Shown here: piece after piece, positions 26,625-36,015 of the stretch
Numbering within the stretch: the first letter of the stretch is position 1
Layout: each line of letters opens with the position of its first letter
Origin: Flavobacterium geliluteum
GTDB taxonomy: Bacteria > Bacteroidota > Bacteroidia > Flavobacteriales > Flavobacteriaceae
Assembly: GCF_017948595.1 (NCBI RefSeq)
Contig: NZ_JAGFBV010000011.1
Location: forward strand, 59,584 to 123,583
DNA: 64,000 bases
Direction: 5' to 3'
The notes under the pieces: model-generated
What the model was told of the DNA's origin: nothing
What the model saw: only the letters and a program-made list of their open reading frames with translations
Database searches by the model: none
Position numbers and translations under genes: made by a program

Positions 26625-26642
26625 CGTCTGAAATAACAGACG
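26625..26642 (-). promoter_or_regulatory. Leader hairpin before the small anchor protein
   Basis: CGTCTG and CAGACG form a perfect 6-bp stem with a 6-base A-rich loop, ending 10 bases from the ATG at 26615. It could affect ribosome access. Confidence 0.45.
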
Positions 26643-26895
26643 TGTAGGTTTTGTTAATTTTTTTCTCGTATCTAATTTTGTATCAGTGAGGCTCTAAAAC
26701 AAAATTATTTGGCAAATGTAAAAGTTTTTTAAAGAAATCCAATACTTTACCGCAATAAAAAGACCTTTCTTTTTTATTGAAAGGCTTTTCTTTCTCTCCC
26801 TGCCGTGACGAAATAAAAATAGTACAAAACACAGAATTTGAAATCCTAAACTACCGCACTTTTAATAGTTAAAAAACTAAACTCCAATACAATAT

Positions 26896-27010
26896 GGGCG
26901 TTTCCCTCCGGGTCAGGCTGTTCGCTACATCTTTTGCGAAGAAGGTTTTGGGCTGCTGCGCCAGAACACAAATCGATCGCAAAAGGATACCGCTGCCATC
27001 CTTAACGCAA
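26896..27010 (+). repeat. Palindromic intergenic repeat, R family copy 3
   Basis: The order is GGGCGTTTCCCTCCGGGTCA, then TACATCTTTTGCG, a spacer, CGCAAAAGGATACCGCTGCC, and TCCTTAACGC. ATCTTTTGCG and CGCAAAAGGAT form inverted arms. It shares CCTCCGGGTCAGGCT and AAAAGGATACCGC with the copy at 42066-42155. Confidence 0.65.
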
Positions 27011-27142
27011 TTTGCCAATAACTAGAATATTTAAGTTTTTTAATAATATTTTAAGCTTAATTTTTATTATTCGGGGAGTTTAAAAGACGAGCAGTTGAGT
27101 TTAACACAAGGGAATATTCAAAATTATTGATACCATACAAAC

Positions 27143-27174
27143 AAAAAAAGCCTTACATTTCTATAAGGCTTTGA
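27143..27174 (-). terminator. Terminator after the CAU tRNA
   Basis: AAAGCCTTA and TAAGGCTTT form a stem; on the minus strand a T run follows. Confidence 0.8.
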
Positions 27175-27184
27175 TTTTAAACTG

Positions 27185-27258
27185 TGGTCCCACCTGGGCT
27201 CGAACCAGGGACCACCTGATTATGAGTCAGGTGCTCTAACCAGCTGAGCTATAGGACC
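27185..27258 (-). tRNA. tRNA with anticodon CAU (Ile2 or elongator Met)
   Basis: On the minus strand the acceptor GGTCCTA pairs with TGGGACC (one G-T pair), the anticodon stem CCTGA/TCAGG holds the loop CTCATAA (anticodon CAT), and the T-arm is CCTGGTTCGAGCCCAGG. The discriminator is A. The acceptor has C4-G69 and C5-G68, which in other bacteria mark tRNA-Ile2 for lysidine formation by TilS, so Ile(CAU) is favoured over Met. Sequence alone does not settle this. Confidence 0.9.
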
Positions 27259-27402
27259 GGTTTGAGGGTGCAATATTACCACTATTTTTTATTCGTTCCA
27301 AATATTTTAAGAGATGATTTTTATTTAATTGAAATATGAGCTCAAATCTGACAAAAAAATATTGACAATCAATAATTTAAAAAAAACACCAATTTTCAGA
27401 AA

Positions 27403-27810
27403 CTATGATTTAATTTCCTGGCAGAGCTCTATCAGCACACCATTTGTTGCTTTTGGATGCAAAAAAGCCACCAATTTGTTGTCTGCTCCTTTTTTCGGAA
27501 CCTCATTTATCAGAACAAAACCTTCGTTTTTCAAACGCTCGATTTCGACTACTATATCATCCACATCAAAAGCGATATGATGAATCCCTTCTCCTTTTTT
27601 TTCCAGAAACTTCGCAATAGGACTTTCCGGATGTGTCGCCATCAAAAGTTCGATTTTGTTTGTTCCCGTCTGAAAAAAAGAAGTCAGCACCCCTTCAGAC
27701 GCCACTTCCTCTGATTTATAAGCAGGAACTCCCAATAGTTTTTCGAACAAAACATTCGAATCTTCGATATTTTTTACTGCGATTCCGATATGTTCAATTT
27801 TATTCATCAT
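27403..27810 (-). CDS. mce: Methylmalonyl-CoA epimerase
   Basis: A 135-residue vicinal-oxygen-chelate protein that interconverts (R)- and (S)-methylmalonyl-CoA in the propionate/succinyl-CoA route. Metal ligands are in KIEHIGIAVKN (His7), GIHHIAFDVDD and the C-terminal GVLIELCQ Glu. Length and motif spacing fit the family. A second Met one codon in is an alternative start. Confidence 0.93.
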   Translation of the reverse strand: MMNKIEHIGIAVKNIEDSNVLFEKLLGVPAYKSEEVASEGVLTSFFQTGTNKIELLMATHPESPIAKFLEKKGEGIHHIAFDVDDIVVEIERLKNEGFVLINEVPKKGADNKLVAFLHPKATNGVLIELCQEIKS

Positions 27811-27854
27811 AACATTTTACATTTTAGCTTTAAAAGCAACATGACTCTTGTAAA

Positions 27855-30215
27855 TTATTGATTCACGTAAGTGTTAAAATAACCGCACTCTGCAATTACA
27901 TCCTGATAATATCTTGTATCCGAATAGTCGTTTTTTAAGGTCTTAAATGCATCAAAAGCAATAAAATTGATCTTATCATCTTCTACATCCCACCAATTTT
28001 TTGTGCTATTGTATTTTTGGTTGTAATAGTCGTTACGCTCGCATTTTGCGATAAAATAGATGCATTTTGCCTTCTGCTCTTTTGTGGTAGCGGCTTCCAA
28101 AGCTTTTTTGTAATACATTTTGGAAACACTACAATTGGTAATCATTTTTTTCATCGAATCTCTAAAAGAATAAGGACTCGAACCGTATCCTACAATATTG
28201 GTTTCGTAAAAAATTCTACCATTACCAAAATGAGTAATATTATAAAAAGCATTTCCCAACAAGATATTATTGGTAAAAAGATCTTCTTTTTGAGCCACTT
28301 TGTCCTGCATGGTTTTTACAGTGGTCAGAAAATCGACAATTGTATACTTCTTTTTCTGAGGCGCAACATGATCACAATCGTGACAATCTTTTATACTTCC
28401 GTTGAAAGGGTTTCCGAGAAAAACAGCATACTGAATCGAATCTGTCTGTTTAATAAACTCAATTGCTTCCGGAACTTTATTATTAAAAGTTGCCTGAACC
28501 GCCTGAAAACTATTGATGTCTTTTAATTTATAACTGTAAATATCGGCGCCAACTTTTTCTATTTCGGTTTTATTTGGCTTAGCCAAAAAAGCTTTCATCT
28601 CCAACATATTTTTTTCATTGTCATAAAATGAATTTCCACTATTCCAATAATACCCTCTGGATTCGCCAAATAATTCGGCCATAACGGGATTTTGCTGCTC
28701 TCTGTAGAGGCTGGCCAGATAAGCTTTGCTCCACGCAGCCGCATTTTGATATCTAAAATCGTCTCCTTTGTACGTTTTTGGAAGTTCAAGGTACAACCAG
28801 TTCAAATCGGCCAAAACGGTTTTTTCGTTTTTAGAAGTCAGCTTGTCTATTTTACTCAAATTATTCACAAATCGAAGCAATCGCAATTGGTAAGTAGCCA
28901 ATTGTGTCTTTGGCATTGTTTTTTCAGCTTTGCTAAAATTCGTATCTGCTTTGTCATAATCACCTTTTAGCGTTTGCAAATACCCCAGCGCAACATCCCA
29001 CATATAGGGTTTCTGTGTATTTCCTGCTGCCGCAATTGCAACCACCAAATCAATTTCGCTTTTGTCAATTTTAGCACGGTTTTCTGTTTTGTTTTCGGTT
29101 ACCGTTTGATTTCGGGCGGGTGTATTGGTATCGTTATTTTTAGATTCTGTAAACGAGTTATTAATAAGCTGCTCCTGACGGTTTATCAATCGGGTCAACA
29201 AATAATTAAGATGTTCGCTTTTTGGATCTAATTGGTAAATTTTCTCTACCGCCTGTTTTTCGTCTTTATAATAACCATGAACAGCCCAAAGCGCGGCTTT
29301 TTCTTTATTATTTTTGGCCATAACCAACGATTGATTCCAGTCTTTTTCGCTTTTCGGGCTAAAACTATACGCCGTAACTACACGCATTTCGGGGCATTTA
29401 TCAAATACCTGAGCATACAAATAATTAGAAGTGGCATATTTTTTTGCTTTATAATGCACACCCGCCACATACGCCAACGCTCTGTAATACAACTGATTTT
29501 TTGCCACCGATTTTTCGGTTTTATTAAAAAAGTCAATTGCTTTTTGCTTGTTACTACTATAAAAATAGCCTTTCATGGTAAGAAACCAATATCTGTTTTT
29601 CAGGAATGAATCTGCCGTTGTATTGTAGACATTTTCTATCGACTGAATCATTTTTAAATCATCGAAAGTTTTGGCCACAACCGGCTCGTAACTCCAATTT
29701 TCTTCGACTACCGAAACCGTTTCTATTTTTTGAGCCAAATACAAAAATTCGATAAAACTTTTAATTTTTGGATCTTTTAAACTAATTTTTTTACCCCATT
29801 TTAGTGATGGTTTATTTTCCTTTTTATTTTTATAATAAACATGAAGCTGTGCAACATCTGTAAAGTTTGTTGCTTCGTTATTTTGACTAGAATAATTGTT
29901 GTTACCCTCGCCAATCATAAAATAACTAACAGTTGCGGCATCTACTTTTCCTTTTAAGTAATCGCTCCACTCTTTTATAATCTGCTCATTAAATCTGGAG
30001 TTGTGTTGGGTGTCAGACCCTATTCTATAAAAAACATCACTAGACAAAAACAAAGGCGCATACGACTTATCTGCAAAAGTTTCAGGTGTGAAATTAGAAT
30101 TATAACTAAAATAATCATAGTCATCGCCACCGCCGCAAGCATAAATTATAGCATAACAAAAAAGCAGGACACCACTAGAAACAAGAAACAACTTGTTTAA
30201 AAATATTCTTTTCAT
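27855..30215 (-). CDS. Large lipoprotein with helical repeats, function unknown
   Basis: A 786-residue protein with a lipoprotein signal: hydrophobic residues 5-26, then IIYACGGGDDYDY with the lipidated Cys near 27. The rest is mostly helical, with stretches that look like TPR/SEL1-type repeats (for example TLKGDYDKADTNFSKAEKTMP). A CHDCD motif lies near residue 612. It is probably anchored facing the periplasm or cell surface. It follows and overlaps the 30175 gene by 41 bases, so the two are co-expressed. I cannot assign a function. Confidence 0.8.
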   Translation of the reverse strand: MKRIFLNKLFLVSSGVLLFCYAIIYACGGGDDYDYFSYNSNFTPETFADKSYAPLFLSSDVFYRIGSDTQHNSRFNEQIIKEWSDYLKGKVDAATVSYFMIGEGNNNYSSQNNEATNFTDVAQLHVYYKNKKENKPSLKWGKKISLKDPKIKSFIEFLYLAQKIETVSVVEENWSYEPVVAKTFDDLKMIQSIENVYNTTADSFLKNRYWFLTMKGYFYSSNKQKAIDFFNKTEKSVAKNQLYYRALAYVAGVHYKAKKYATSNYLYAQVFDKCPEMRVVTAYSFSPKSEKDWNQSLVMAKNNKEKAALWAVHGYYKDEKQAVEKIYQLDPKSEHLNYLLTRLINRQEQLINNSFTESKNNDTNTPARNQTVTENKTENRAKIDKSEIDLVVAIAAAGNTQKPYMWDVALGYLQTLKGDYDKADTNFSKAEKTMPKTQLATYQLRLLRFVNNLSKIDKLTSKNEKTVLADLNWLYLELPKTYKGDDFRYQNAAAWSKAYLASLYREQQNPVMAELFGESRGYYWNSGNSFYDNEKNMLEMKAFLAKPNKTEIEKVGADIYSYKLKDINSFQAVQATFNNKVPEAIEFIKQTDSIQYAVFLGNPFNGSIKDCHDCDHVAPQKKKYTIVDFLTTVKTMQDKVAQKEDLFTNNILLGNAFYNITHFGNGRIFYETNIVGYGSSPYSFRDSMKKMITNCSVSKMYYKKALEAATTKEQKAKCIYFIAKCERNDYYNQKYNSTKNWWDVEDDKINFIAFDAFKTLKNDYSDTRYYQDVIAECGYFNTYVNQ

Positions 30216-31179
30216 AGTTTTTTAAATTGAATTCGTCTAAATCGTAAAAAATAATTTCGTTTGGTTTTTGAGCCGTATTTTCCTCCAAATCTTCGGCTAT
30301 TTCGATTAACTCTTTGGAGGAAGTAGCTTCGATTTTTATCTGATCCCCTTCTTCATAAAATATCCCTTTTTTGTAATTGGAATGTTTTACTGAAAAAATA
30401 GTGCCCGAAATGGATTCAAAATTAATATCTTTTTTTAATTCTTGCGCAGTAACTTTTGAGCGCAAACCTATCACGCGCCCACCGCGTATGTGAACTCCCC
30501 AAGAATAAATAGGCAAAGCAAAATCAAGATGCAACGGGTATTTTTTGAGGCTTTCGAGATAACGCTCGGCTACTTTCTGGCTGTAAATCGAGTTGAGCGT
30601 ATCCGCAGCGATCGAACCCATGTTATAATACATCAAAACACCTGAATCTACATTTGGAATCTTTGTTTTTTTGAAATACTTTACCTGATGCAAACGAATT
30701 GTCGCCGAAAGTTTTTTGTTCGAAAGCTTTTTAAAACGCTCGATAAATTTCAAATAATTGTTTTTGCTAACCAATGTCCAATCACAATCTATTTGAATTT
30801 CTTTACAGCTAATTTTGTTTTTTGCATTAATTTCATTTACCAATTTTAAGGTTTTTAGCGCCAAATCATCAATATCCAGAGCAGATTCGAGCATTACTTT
30901 GTTTTTGATAAAAACCACAGGAACGATTTCAAAAGCATCAACACTTTCTAGAAAATGAATAGGACTTATTGGTATTGGACTTTTACTTTCAGGATGCAAA
31001 CCCACATCAAAATAGCGAATGTAGAGTTTGCTCACATTATTTTCTTTCAGAGTTTGCTTTTCTGTTTCAGACAATTTAAAGATGGTTTTCCAGTAGTAAA
31101 AAGAAATTACGGGCTCATTGTTTTTACCACAAGAAATCAATAAAGAGACAATAAAACCTAACAAAATATTCTTTTTCAA
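30175..31179 (-). CDS. Lipoprotein with a probable glycosidase-like TIM barrel
   Basis: About 334 residues. I prefer a TTG start at 31179, giving KKNILLGFIVSLLISCGKN, a standard lipoprotein signal with lipobox LISC. The only upstream ATG (31263) would add 28 residues and an unusually long leader. The mature part opens VISFYYWKT and has alternating strands and helices with EIQIDCDWT, RLHQVKYF, MYYNMGS and LDFALPIYSWG, reminiscent of glycoside hydrolase or DUF3142-type barrels. The Asp-x-Asp-Trp segment is a candidate active site. Its last 41 bases overlap the next lipoprotein gene, indicating tight coupling. Confidence 0.68.
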   Translation of the reverse strand: MKKNILLGFIVSLLISCGKNNEPVISFYYWKTIFKLSETEKQTLKENNVSKLYIRYFDVGLHPESKSPIPISPIHFLESVDAFEIVPVVFIKNKVMLESALDIDDLALKTLKLVNEINAKNKISCKEIQIDCDWTLVSKNNYLKFIERFKKLSNKKLSATIRLHQVKYFKKTKIPNVDSGVLMYYNMGSIAADTLNSIYSQKVAERYLESLKKYPLHLDFALPIYSWGVHIRGGRVIGLRSKVTAQELKKDINFESISGTIFSVKHSNYKKGIFYEEGDQIKIEATSSKELIEIAEDLEENTAQKPNEIIFYDLDEFNLKNYEKNIFKQVVSCF

Positions 31180-31348
31180 AACCAACAAAATTAAATGCGA
31201 GACCAAATGTAAGAAATTATAGTACGGCACAGGTTTTAAATTTAAAAAAAACAACGCCATCAAAAGCTTTAAAACCTAATAAAACGATAAAAAATTTCGA
31301 TAGAAGCAAATATAATTGTTATTTTGTGGAATTAAATCACGAACGATT

Positions 31349-33040
31349 ATGTTGAAAAACAACTTCAGATATATTTCTTTTTTACTGGTATTTTTAATGA
31401 TGAGTTGCGCCAAAAGAGGCAGTATAACGGGAGGATTAAAAGATACTCTTGCCCCTATCTTAGTATCAAGTTCGCCAAAAAATTTCAGTACCGATTTTAA
31501 AGGAAACGAAATTGTCCTGACATTTGACGAATATGTAAAACTTAAAAATACCAACAAACAGTTGATTATTTCACCTCCAATGAAGGCGCAACCCATTATT
31601 ACGCCCTCTAATGCGAGTAAATTTATCAAAATAAAAATTCAGGACACGTTACAACCCAATACAACTTACAGCTTTAATTTCGGACAAAGTATAACCGATA
31701 ATAACGAAGGTAATCCGTACAATCAATTTAAATATATTTTCTCAACAGGCTCCTATATTGACTCGCTTTCAATTGGCGGAAGAATAAAGGACTCTTACAA
31801 TAAAACCACGGACAACTTTGTTTCGGTGATGCTTTACGATGTCAATGACAAATTTGAAGATTCGATTATTTACAAAGAAAACCCACGATACATCACCAAT
31901 ACGCTGGACAGTTTGAGCACTTTTAAATTAGAAAATTTAAAAGCGGGAAAATACCTTTTAATAGCTCTAAAAGACAAGGAAAACAACAACAAATACAATC
32001 CTAAAGAAGACAAAATAGGTTTTGTAAAGCATTACATTAACATTCCCAACGACACCCTTTTTGAGTTAGAATTGTTTAAAGAAACGCTTCCGCTAAAGGC
32101 TCTAAAACCTGTACAGCTTTCGGGAAACCGATTATTGGTTCCGTATGAAGGAAAGCAAAATTTCAAGAATTCGAAACCTAAAATCGTCCTTAAAAACAAT
32201 GATGAAATCCTCGAAACTATTGTGACCGAATTCCCTAAGAAAGATTCGCTGCAGGTTTGGTACAAGCCTCTTAAAGTAGATTCTTTGGCGATGGAAATAA
32301 GCAAAGACGATTACAAAAAGAAATATGTTTTTAAGATAAAAGACCTCAAAAAAGATACGCTGAACATTTCGGCAGTACAAAACGGAACCCTAAATTTTAG
32401 AGAGCGTTTTACACTTGAAACCGCTACTCCACTGGTAAAATTTGATTCCTCAAAAATTAAGCTAGTCAATAAAGATTCTACAGCGGTAGATTTTACCACC
32501 GAGTACAATGAATTTGAGCAAAAATTCTACGTAGATTTCAAAAAAGAACCTTCACAAAAATATAATTTTACCTTTTTACCCGGTGCTTTGACCGATTTTT
32601 ACGAGAAATCAAATGATACGTTACAATATAGATTGAGCACTAAAGAAATAGAAGAATACGGGAATGTTATTTTGAATTTGAAAAACGTAAAACGCTTTCC
32701 AATTATCATCGAATTAATCAATAAAAAAGGGGACAAAATTCTTGCACAGGAATACTCTGAAGGCGAAACGAAATTTGAGTTTAACCTTTTAGAACCTGAG
32801 TTATTTACGGTGCGAATAATTTACGACGACAATAAAAATAAAATATACGATGCGGGTAACTTCTTAAAAAAGGAATATTCCGAAGAAGTCAATTATATGC
32901 AGAAAAATTTTGATGTTCGAAGCAATTGGGACGTCAATGAAACTTTTGATGTAAGCATACCCTACAATCCTGAACTGGAGAAAAAAGACGACGATAAAAA
33001 GAAAAAAGACGACGCAAAAAGAAAGAAAACTGCTTTTTAA
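31349..33040 (+). CDS. Lipoprotein with N-terminal Ig-like (Big_5) domain
   Basis: A 563-residue lipoprotein. The start at 31349 (MLKNNFRYISF) gives a normal signal with lipobox MMSC near residue 20; an upstream in-frame ATG at 31316 adds 11 residues and is less likely. The first domain (about 28-125) has TGGLKDTLAPILVSSSPKN...VLTFDEYVKL and FGQSITDNNEGN, typical of SbsA/Big_5 Ig-like domains. The rest is beta-rich, ending in a Lys/Asp-rich tail (KKDDDKKKKDDAKRKK). Likely exposed at the envelope; role unknown. A Coa1-like gene follows 18 bases later. Confidence 0.85.
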   Translation: MLKNNFRYISFLLVFLMMSCAKRGSITGGLKDTLAPILVSSSPKNFSTDFKGNEIVLTFDEYVKLKNTNKQLIISPPMKAQPIITPSNASKFIKIKIQDTLQPNTTYSFNFGQSITDNNEGNPYNQFKYIFSTGSYIDSLSIGGRIKDSYNKTTDNFVSVMLYDVNDKFEDSIIYKENPRYITNTLDSLSTFKLENLKAGKYLLIALKDKENNNKYNPKEDKIGFVKHYINIPNDTLFELELFKETLPLKALKPVQLSGNRLLVPYEGKQNFKNSKPKIVLKNNDEILETIVTEFPKKDSLQVWYKPLKVDSLAMEISKDDYKKKYVFKIKDLKKDTLNISAVQNGTLNFRERFTLETATPLVKFDSSKIKLVNKDSTAVDFTTEYNEFEQKFYVDFKKEPSQKYNFTFLPGALTDFYEKSNDTLQYRLSTKEIEEYGNVILNLKNVKRFPIIIELINKKGDKILAQEYSEGETKFEFNLLEPELFTVRIIYDDNKNKIYDAGNFLKKEYSEEVNYMQKNFDVRSNWDVNETFDVSIPYNPELEKKDDDKKKKDDAKRKKTAF

Positions 33041-33058
33041 CTCACAAAAAGTACTGCA

Positions 33059-33493
33059 ATGAGCAACGAATTAGCAGTTAAGAAAACCTGGTTACAAAAC
33101 AACCGGAAATGGCTTTTGCCAACCTTGCTGGGCATTCTGTTGTGTGCCTGTTTTTTTACTTCTACTATTGCAGAAGACACTACCTCGATCATTCAGGCGT
33201 ATTCTGATACTTTACTTTACGAAAAAGCCATCGAAAAAACCAATAAAAATAGGGAAGTTTTGGCTGTTATTGGGAGAATAGAACCCATTGATAAATTGTC
33301 CATTATGGAAGGGAATGTCGTGTATACTAACCATAACAACTCCGTTGCCACTACAGTTAGAATCATTGGTGTTAAGGAAATCGGCAAAATAGACATTATT
33401 GCTCATAAGATGAATAAAGAGTGGCATTACCAAAAAATCACTATTCGCTTAAAAAAGCAAAAGGCAACTATAAACGTTTTAGATCAAGAGTAG
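33059..33493 (+). CDS. Coa1/Tim21-like membrane protein
   Basis: A 144-residue protein with one N-terminal membrane helix (about 18-38) and an alpha/beta domain (YSDTLLYEKAIEKTNKN, EVLAVIGRIEPID, then repeated strands). This pattern fits the cytochrome oxidase assembly factor Coa1 family in bacteria, where the domain sits outside the membrane. The assignment rests on overall pattern only. It is co-directional with the Ig-like lipoprotein. Confidence 0.65.
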   Translation: MSNELAVKKTWLQNNRKWLLPTLLGILLCACFFTSTIAEDTTSIIQAYSDTLLYEKAIEKTNKNREVLAVIGRIEPIDKLSIMEGNVVYTNHNNSVATTVRIIGVKEIGKIDIIAHKMNKEWHYQKITIRLKKQKATINVLDQE

Positions 33494-33497
33494 AAAA

Positions 33498-34265
33498 TTA
33501 GTTCAGAATTTCAAACTCATCTTTATCGCTCAAAAAATCCAACTTTTGGCGGGTTTCGAGCATTGTTTTTTTATCCAGTTCGACTATAAAAACACCTTCC
33601 TGCTCCTGAGGCTCGAGAAGAAAATGACCTAAAAAATCTATCGCCTGCGAGTGGCCAATATACTCATAATTATTTGCGTCTACCCCTATTCTATTCACTC
33701 CCAATACATACGTCATATTCTCGATAGCACGTGCTTTAAGTAGCGCATCCCAAGCATTGGTTCGTACTTTTGGCCAGTTTGCCACATACAAAAGCAAGTC
33801 GTAATTTTCTGTATTTCTGGCAAAAACAGGAAAACGCAAATCATAACAAATCTGAAGACAAATCTTCCAGCCTAAATAATCGATTATTGTTTTTTGTGTG
33901 CCTTTAGTATAAAATTGATCTTCTCCTGCCAAAGAAAACAAATGGCGCTTGTTATAGTATTGTATTTCGCCTGACGGAAAAACAAATAACATTCTGTTGT
34001 AATATTGTGCTTTTTCGGTAACGATTAAACTTCCTGTAATGGCTACATTTTTCTCTTTTGCTACCGATTGCATCCACAGAATCGTTTCTCCCTGCATGGT
34101 TTCGGCAACTTCGGAAGCATTCATTGTAAACCCGGTAGAAAACATTTCGGGAAGAACAATCAAATCTACTTTTTGCTGAATCGAATTTATTTGTTCGTTG
34201 AAATGACTCCTGTTTTTAGCAATATCTTCCCAATAAAGATCTGATTGAATAAGCGCTATTTTCAT
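33498..34265 (-). CDS. Nitrilase-superfamily amidohydrolase, omega-amidase (YafV) type
   Basis: A 255-residue enzyme with the Glu-Lys-Cys triad: Glu in VLPEMFSTGF, Lys in YYNKRHLFSLAG and Cys in ICLQICYDLRFPVFAR. The CYDLRFP motif and length match bacterial omega-amidases, which hydrolyse alpha-ketoglutaramate or ketosuccinamate in methionine salvage/glutamine transamination. It is 27 bases downstream of a DeoR-type regulator on the same strand, but the link may be only positional. Confidence 0.88.
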   Translation of the reverse strand: MKIALIQSDLYWEDIAKNRSHFNEQINSIQQKVDLIVLPEMFSTGFTMNASEVAETMQGETILWMQSVAKEKNVAITGSLIVTEKAQYYNRMLFVFPSGEIQYYNKRHLFSLAGEDQFYTKGTQKTIIDYLGWKICLQICYDLRFPVFARNTENYDLLLYVANWPKVRTNAWDALLKARAIENMTYVLGVNRIGVDANNYEYIGHSQAIDFLGHFLLEPQEQEGVFIVELDKKTMLETRQKLDFLSDKDEFEILN

Positions 34266-34292
34266 ACTATTCTGTTTTTTCTGAGCTTTAAA

Positions 34293-35066
34293 TTAAATAA
34301 GAATTAAATCCGGGAAAGCCTTTTTATACGGTTCCAATTTTACATTATTTGGCTCTACCTCGGTAACAATATAATCGAATTTGGATAAATTAGCGATTTT
34401 CATCTTCAAAACGGTATTTAGTTTTTCGGTAATTGTAATAATTGCCGTTTTTTTAGAAGCCTGAATCATTGCTTTTTTTACCTGAACCGTCTCCCAATCT
34501 GAGTCAGAATAACCACCATCAACATCCAAAGCATTGGTGCCTAAAATCAATAAATCTGCCTTGATATTGGCCAACTGATGGAATACTTCTCCGCTTACGC
34601 ACATTTGGCTGTAAGAAGATACGCTGCCACCAATCATGATTACTTTAATATTGGGTTTATCCAAAAGTTGTACCGCGGTTACGACCGTAATGGTAAAAAT
34701 AGTCAGATTTAAATCATTTGGAATTAATCGGATAAACTCCCTAATCGTAGTTCCTCCGTCCAATAATAACACCATACCATCATGCAGGAGACTGACGGTT
34801 TTCTGGGCGATAAGCTGTTTCGACTCGACTTCATACGTCTGGTTGGAAGAAGCATAATGATACCCTTTGGTCATAGCACCACCTTTTACTTTAATCAAAA
34901 GCGATTCTGACTCCAGTTCATTAATATCACGCCTCACCGTATCTTCTGAAACACCCAATTTTGCCGAAAGTGTTTCAAAACTTACACGAGTATGCAGGTT
35001 GATTTCCTTTAGAATATGATTTTTTCGTTCTTCCTTGGTATAATTTATTATTTCATTATCATTCAT
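34293..35066 (-). CDS. DeoR/GlpR family transcriptional regulator
   Basis: A 257-residue repressor. The N-terminal winged HTH reads RKNHILKEINLHTRVSFETL then VSEDTVRRDINELE, the classic DeoR signature. The C-terminal DeoRC sugar-phosphate sensing domain has LLDGGTTIREF and TNALDVDGGYSDSDWE. It probably senses a phosphorylated sugar. No adjacent sugar gene is seen, so its target is unknown; it may control the downstream amidase. Confidence 0.92.
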   Translation of the reverse strand: MNDNEIINYTKEERKNHILKEINLHTRVSFETLSAKLGVSEDTVRRDINELESESLLIKVKGGAMTKGYHYASSNQTYEVESKQLIAQKTVSLLHDGMVLLLDGGTTIREFIRLIPNDLNLTIFTITVVTAVQLLDKPNIKVIMIGGSVSSYSQMCVSGEVFHQLANIKADLLILGTNALDVDGGYSDSDWETVQVKKAMIQASKKTAIITITEKLNTVLKMKIANLSKFDYIVTEVEPNNVKLEPYKKAFPDLILI

Positions 35067-35122
35067 TCGAAATCATTTTAGGTACACAAATTTAAGCATT
35101 TACGACCATACTATGGTGAAAC

Positions 35123-35160
35123 AAAAAACGCATCCAAATTAATGAATGCGTTTTTTTTAT
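35123..35160. terminator. Terminator between sdhB and the DeoR gene
   Basis: AAAAAACGCATCC and GAATGCGTTTTTTTT form a stem; the T run follows on both strands. It ends the sdh operon. Confidence 0.8.
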
Positions 35161-35181
35161 CTACAACTAAATTCTTTAAGA

Positions 35182-35928
35182 TTATCCTTTTAAGCTTGCT
35201 GCTAAATACTCGCGATTCATACGTGCAATATTTTCAAGAGAAATTCCTTTAGGACACTCTATTTCGCAGGCTCCAGTATTGGTACAGTTACCAAAACCTT
35301 CTAGATCCATTTGGTGTACCATGTTTAAAACACGATCAACCGCTTCTACTTTTCCTTGTGGCAATAAAGCATATTGCGATACTTTTGCCGAAACAAAAAG
35401 CATTGCTGATGAGTTTTTACAAGTAGCCACACAAGCTCCGCAACCAATACAAGCCGCTGCATCAAAAGCTTTATCTGCATCGTGCTTATCAATCGGAATA
35501 GTATTCGCATCAATAGTATTTCCAGAAGTATTTACCGAGATAAATCCTCCGGCATGCTGAATTCTATCAAAAGAACTTCTGTCTACTACTAAATCTTTGA
35601 TTACCGGAAAAGCTTTTGCTCTAAATGGCTCGATAAAAATAGTATCTCCATCTTTAAACATACGCATGTGCAACTGGCAAGTGGTAACACCTCTATCTGG
35701 TCCGTGGGCTTCTCCGTTGATGAACAAAGAACACATTCCGCAAATTCCTTCGCGACAATCGTGATCAAATGCTACCGGTTCGTCTCCTTTGTTGATTAAT
35801 TGATCGTTAAGAACATCAAGCATTTCAAGGAAAGACATGTCTGGCTCAATTCCGTCAATTGGATACTCGACGATTGCTCCTTTATCCTGGGCGTTTTTCT
35901 GACGCCATATTTTTAATGTAAGTTTCAT
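35182..35928 (-). CDS. sdhB: Succinate dehydrogenase/fumarate reductase iron-sulfur subunit
   Basis: A 248-residue electron-transfer subunit. The 2Fe-2S ligands are in CREGICGMC with the last Cys in CQLHMRMF; the 4Fe-4S and 3Fe-4S ligands are in [11 protein letters not shown] and [14 protein letters not shown]. It carries electrons from the flavin in SdhA to the cytochrome b. It is the last gene of sdhCAB, separated from sdhA by a 92-base stem-loop spacer. Confidence 0.96.
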   Translation of the reverse strand: MKLTLKIWRQKNAQDKGAIVEYPIDGIEPDMSFLEMLDVLNDQLINKGDEPVAFDHDCREGICGMCSLFINGEAHGPDRGVTTCQLHMRMFKDGDTIFIEPFRAKAFPVIKDLVVDRSSFDRIQHAGGFISVNTSGNTIDANTIPIDKHDADKAFDAAACIGCGACVATCKNSSAMLFVSAKVSQYALLPQGKVEAVDRVLNMVHQMDLEGFGNCTNTGACEIECPKGISLENIARMNREYLAASLKG

Positions 35929-35944
35929 ACTGTTTTAGTTTGAA

Positions 35945-36015
35945 AGTCATAAAGTCGAAAGTCGAAAGTCAGTTGACAATTTGCCATTTAACTTTAAGAC
36001 TTTTGTCTTTTGACT
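35945..36015. repeat. Stem-loop of short repeated words between sdhA and sdhB
   Basis: AAAGTC recurs three times at about 35952-35970 (TAAAGTCGAAAGTCGAAAGTC), and GACTTTTGTCTTTTGACT at 35998-36015 is its near inverse. The two can form a stem with a few mismatches. It fills the intra-operon spacer. Confidence 0.5.

Larger units (their letters stand above)
26616..27184. other. Non-coding gap with promoter, hairpins and one R repeat
   Basis: It contains the leader hairpin of the 26406 gene, a -7 box TACATTTG on the minus strand at 26713-26720, a terminator-like hairpin around 26757-26796, the R repeat at 26896-27010 and the tRNA terminator at 27143-27174. I see no gene. Confidence 0.6.
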
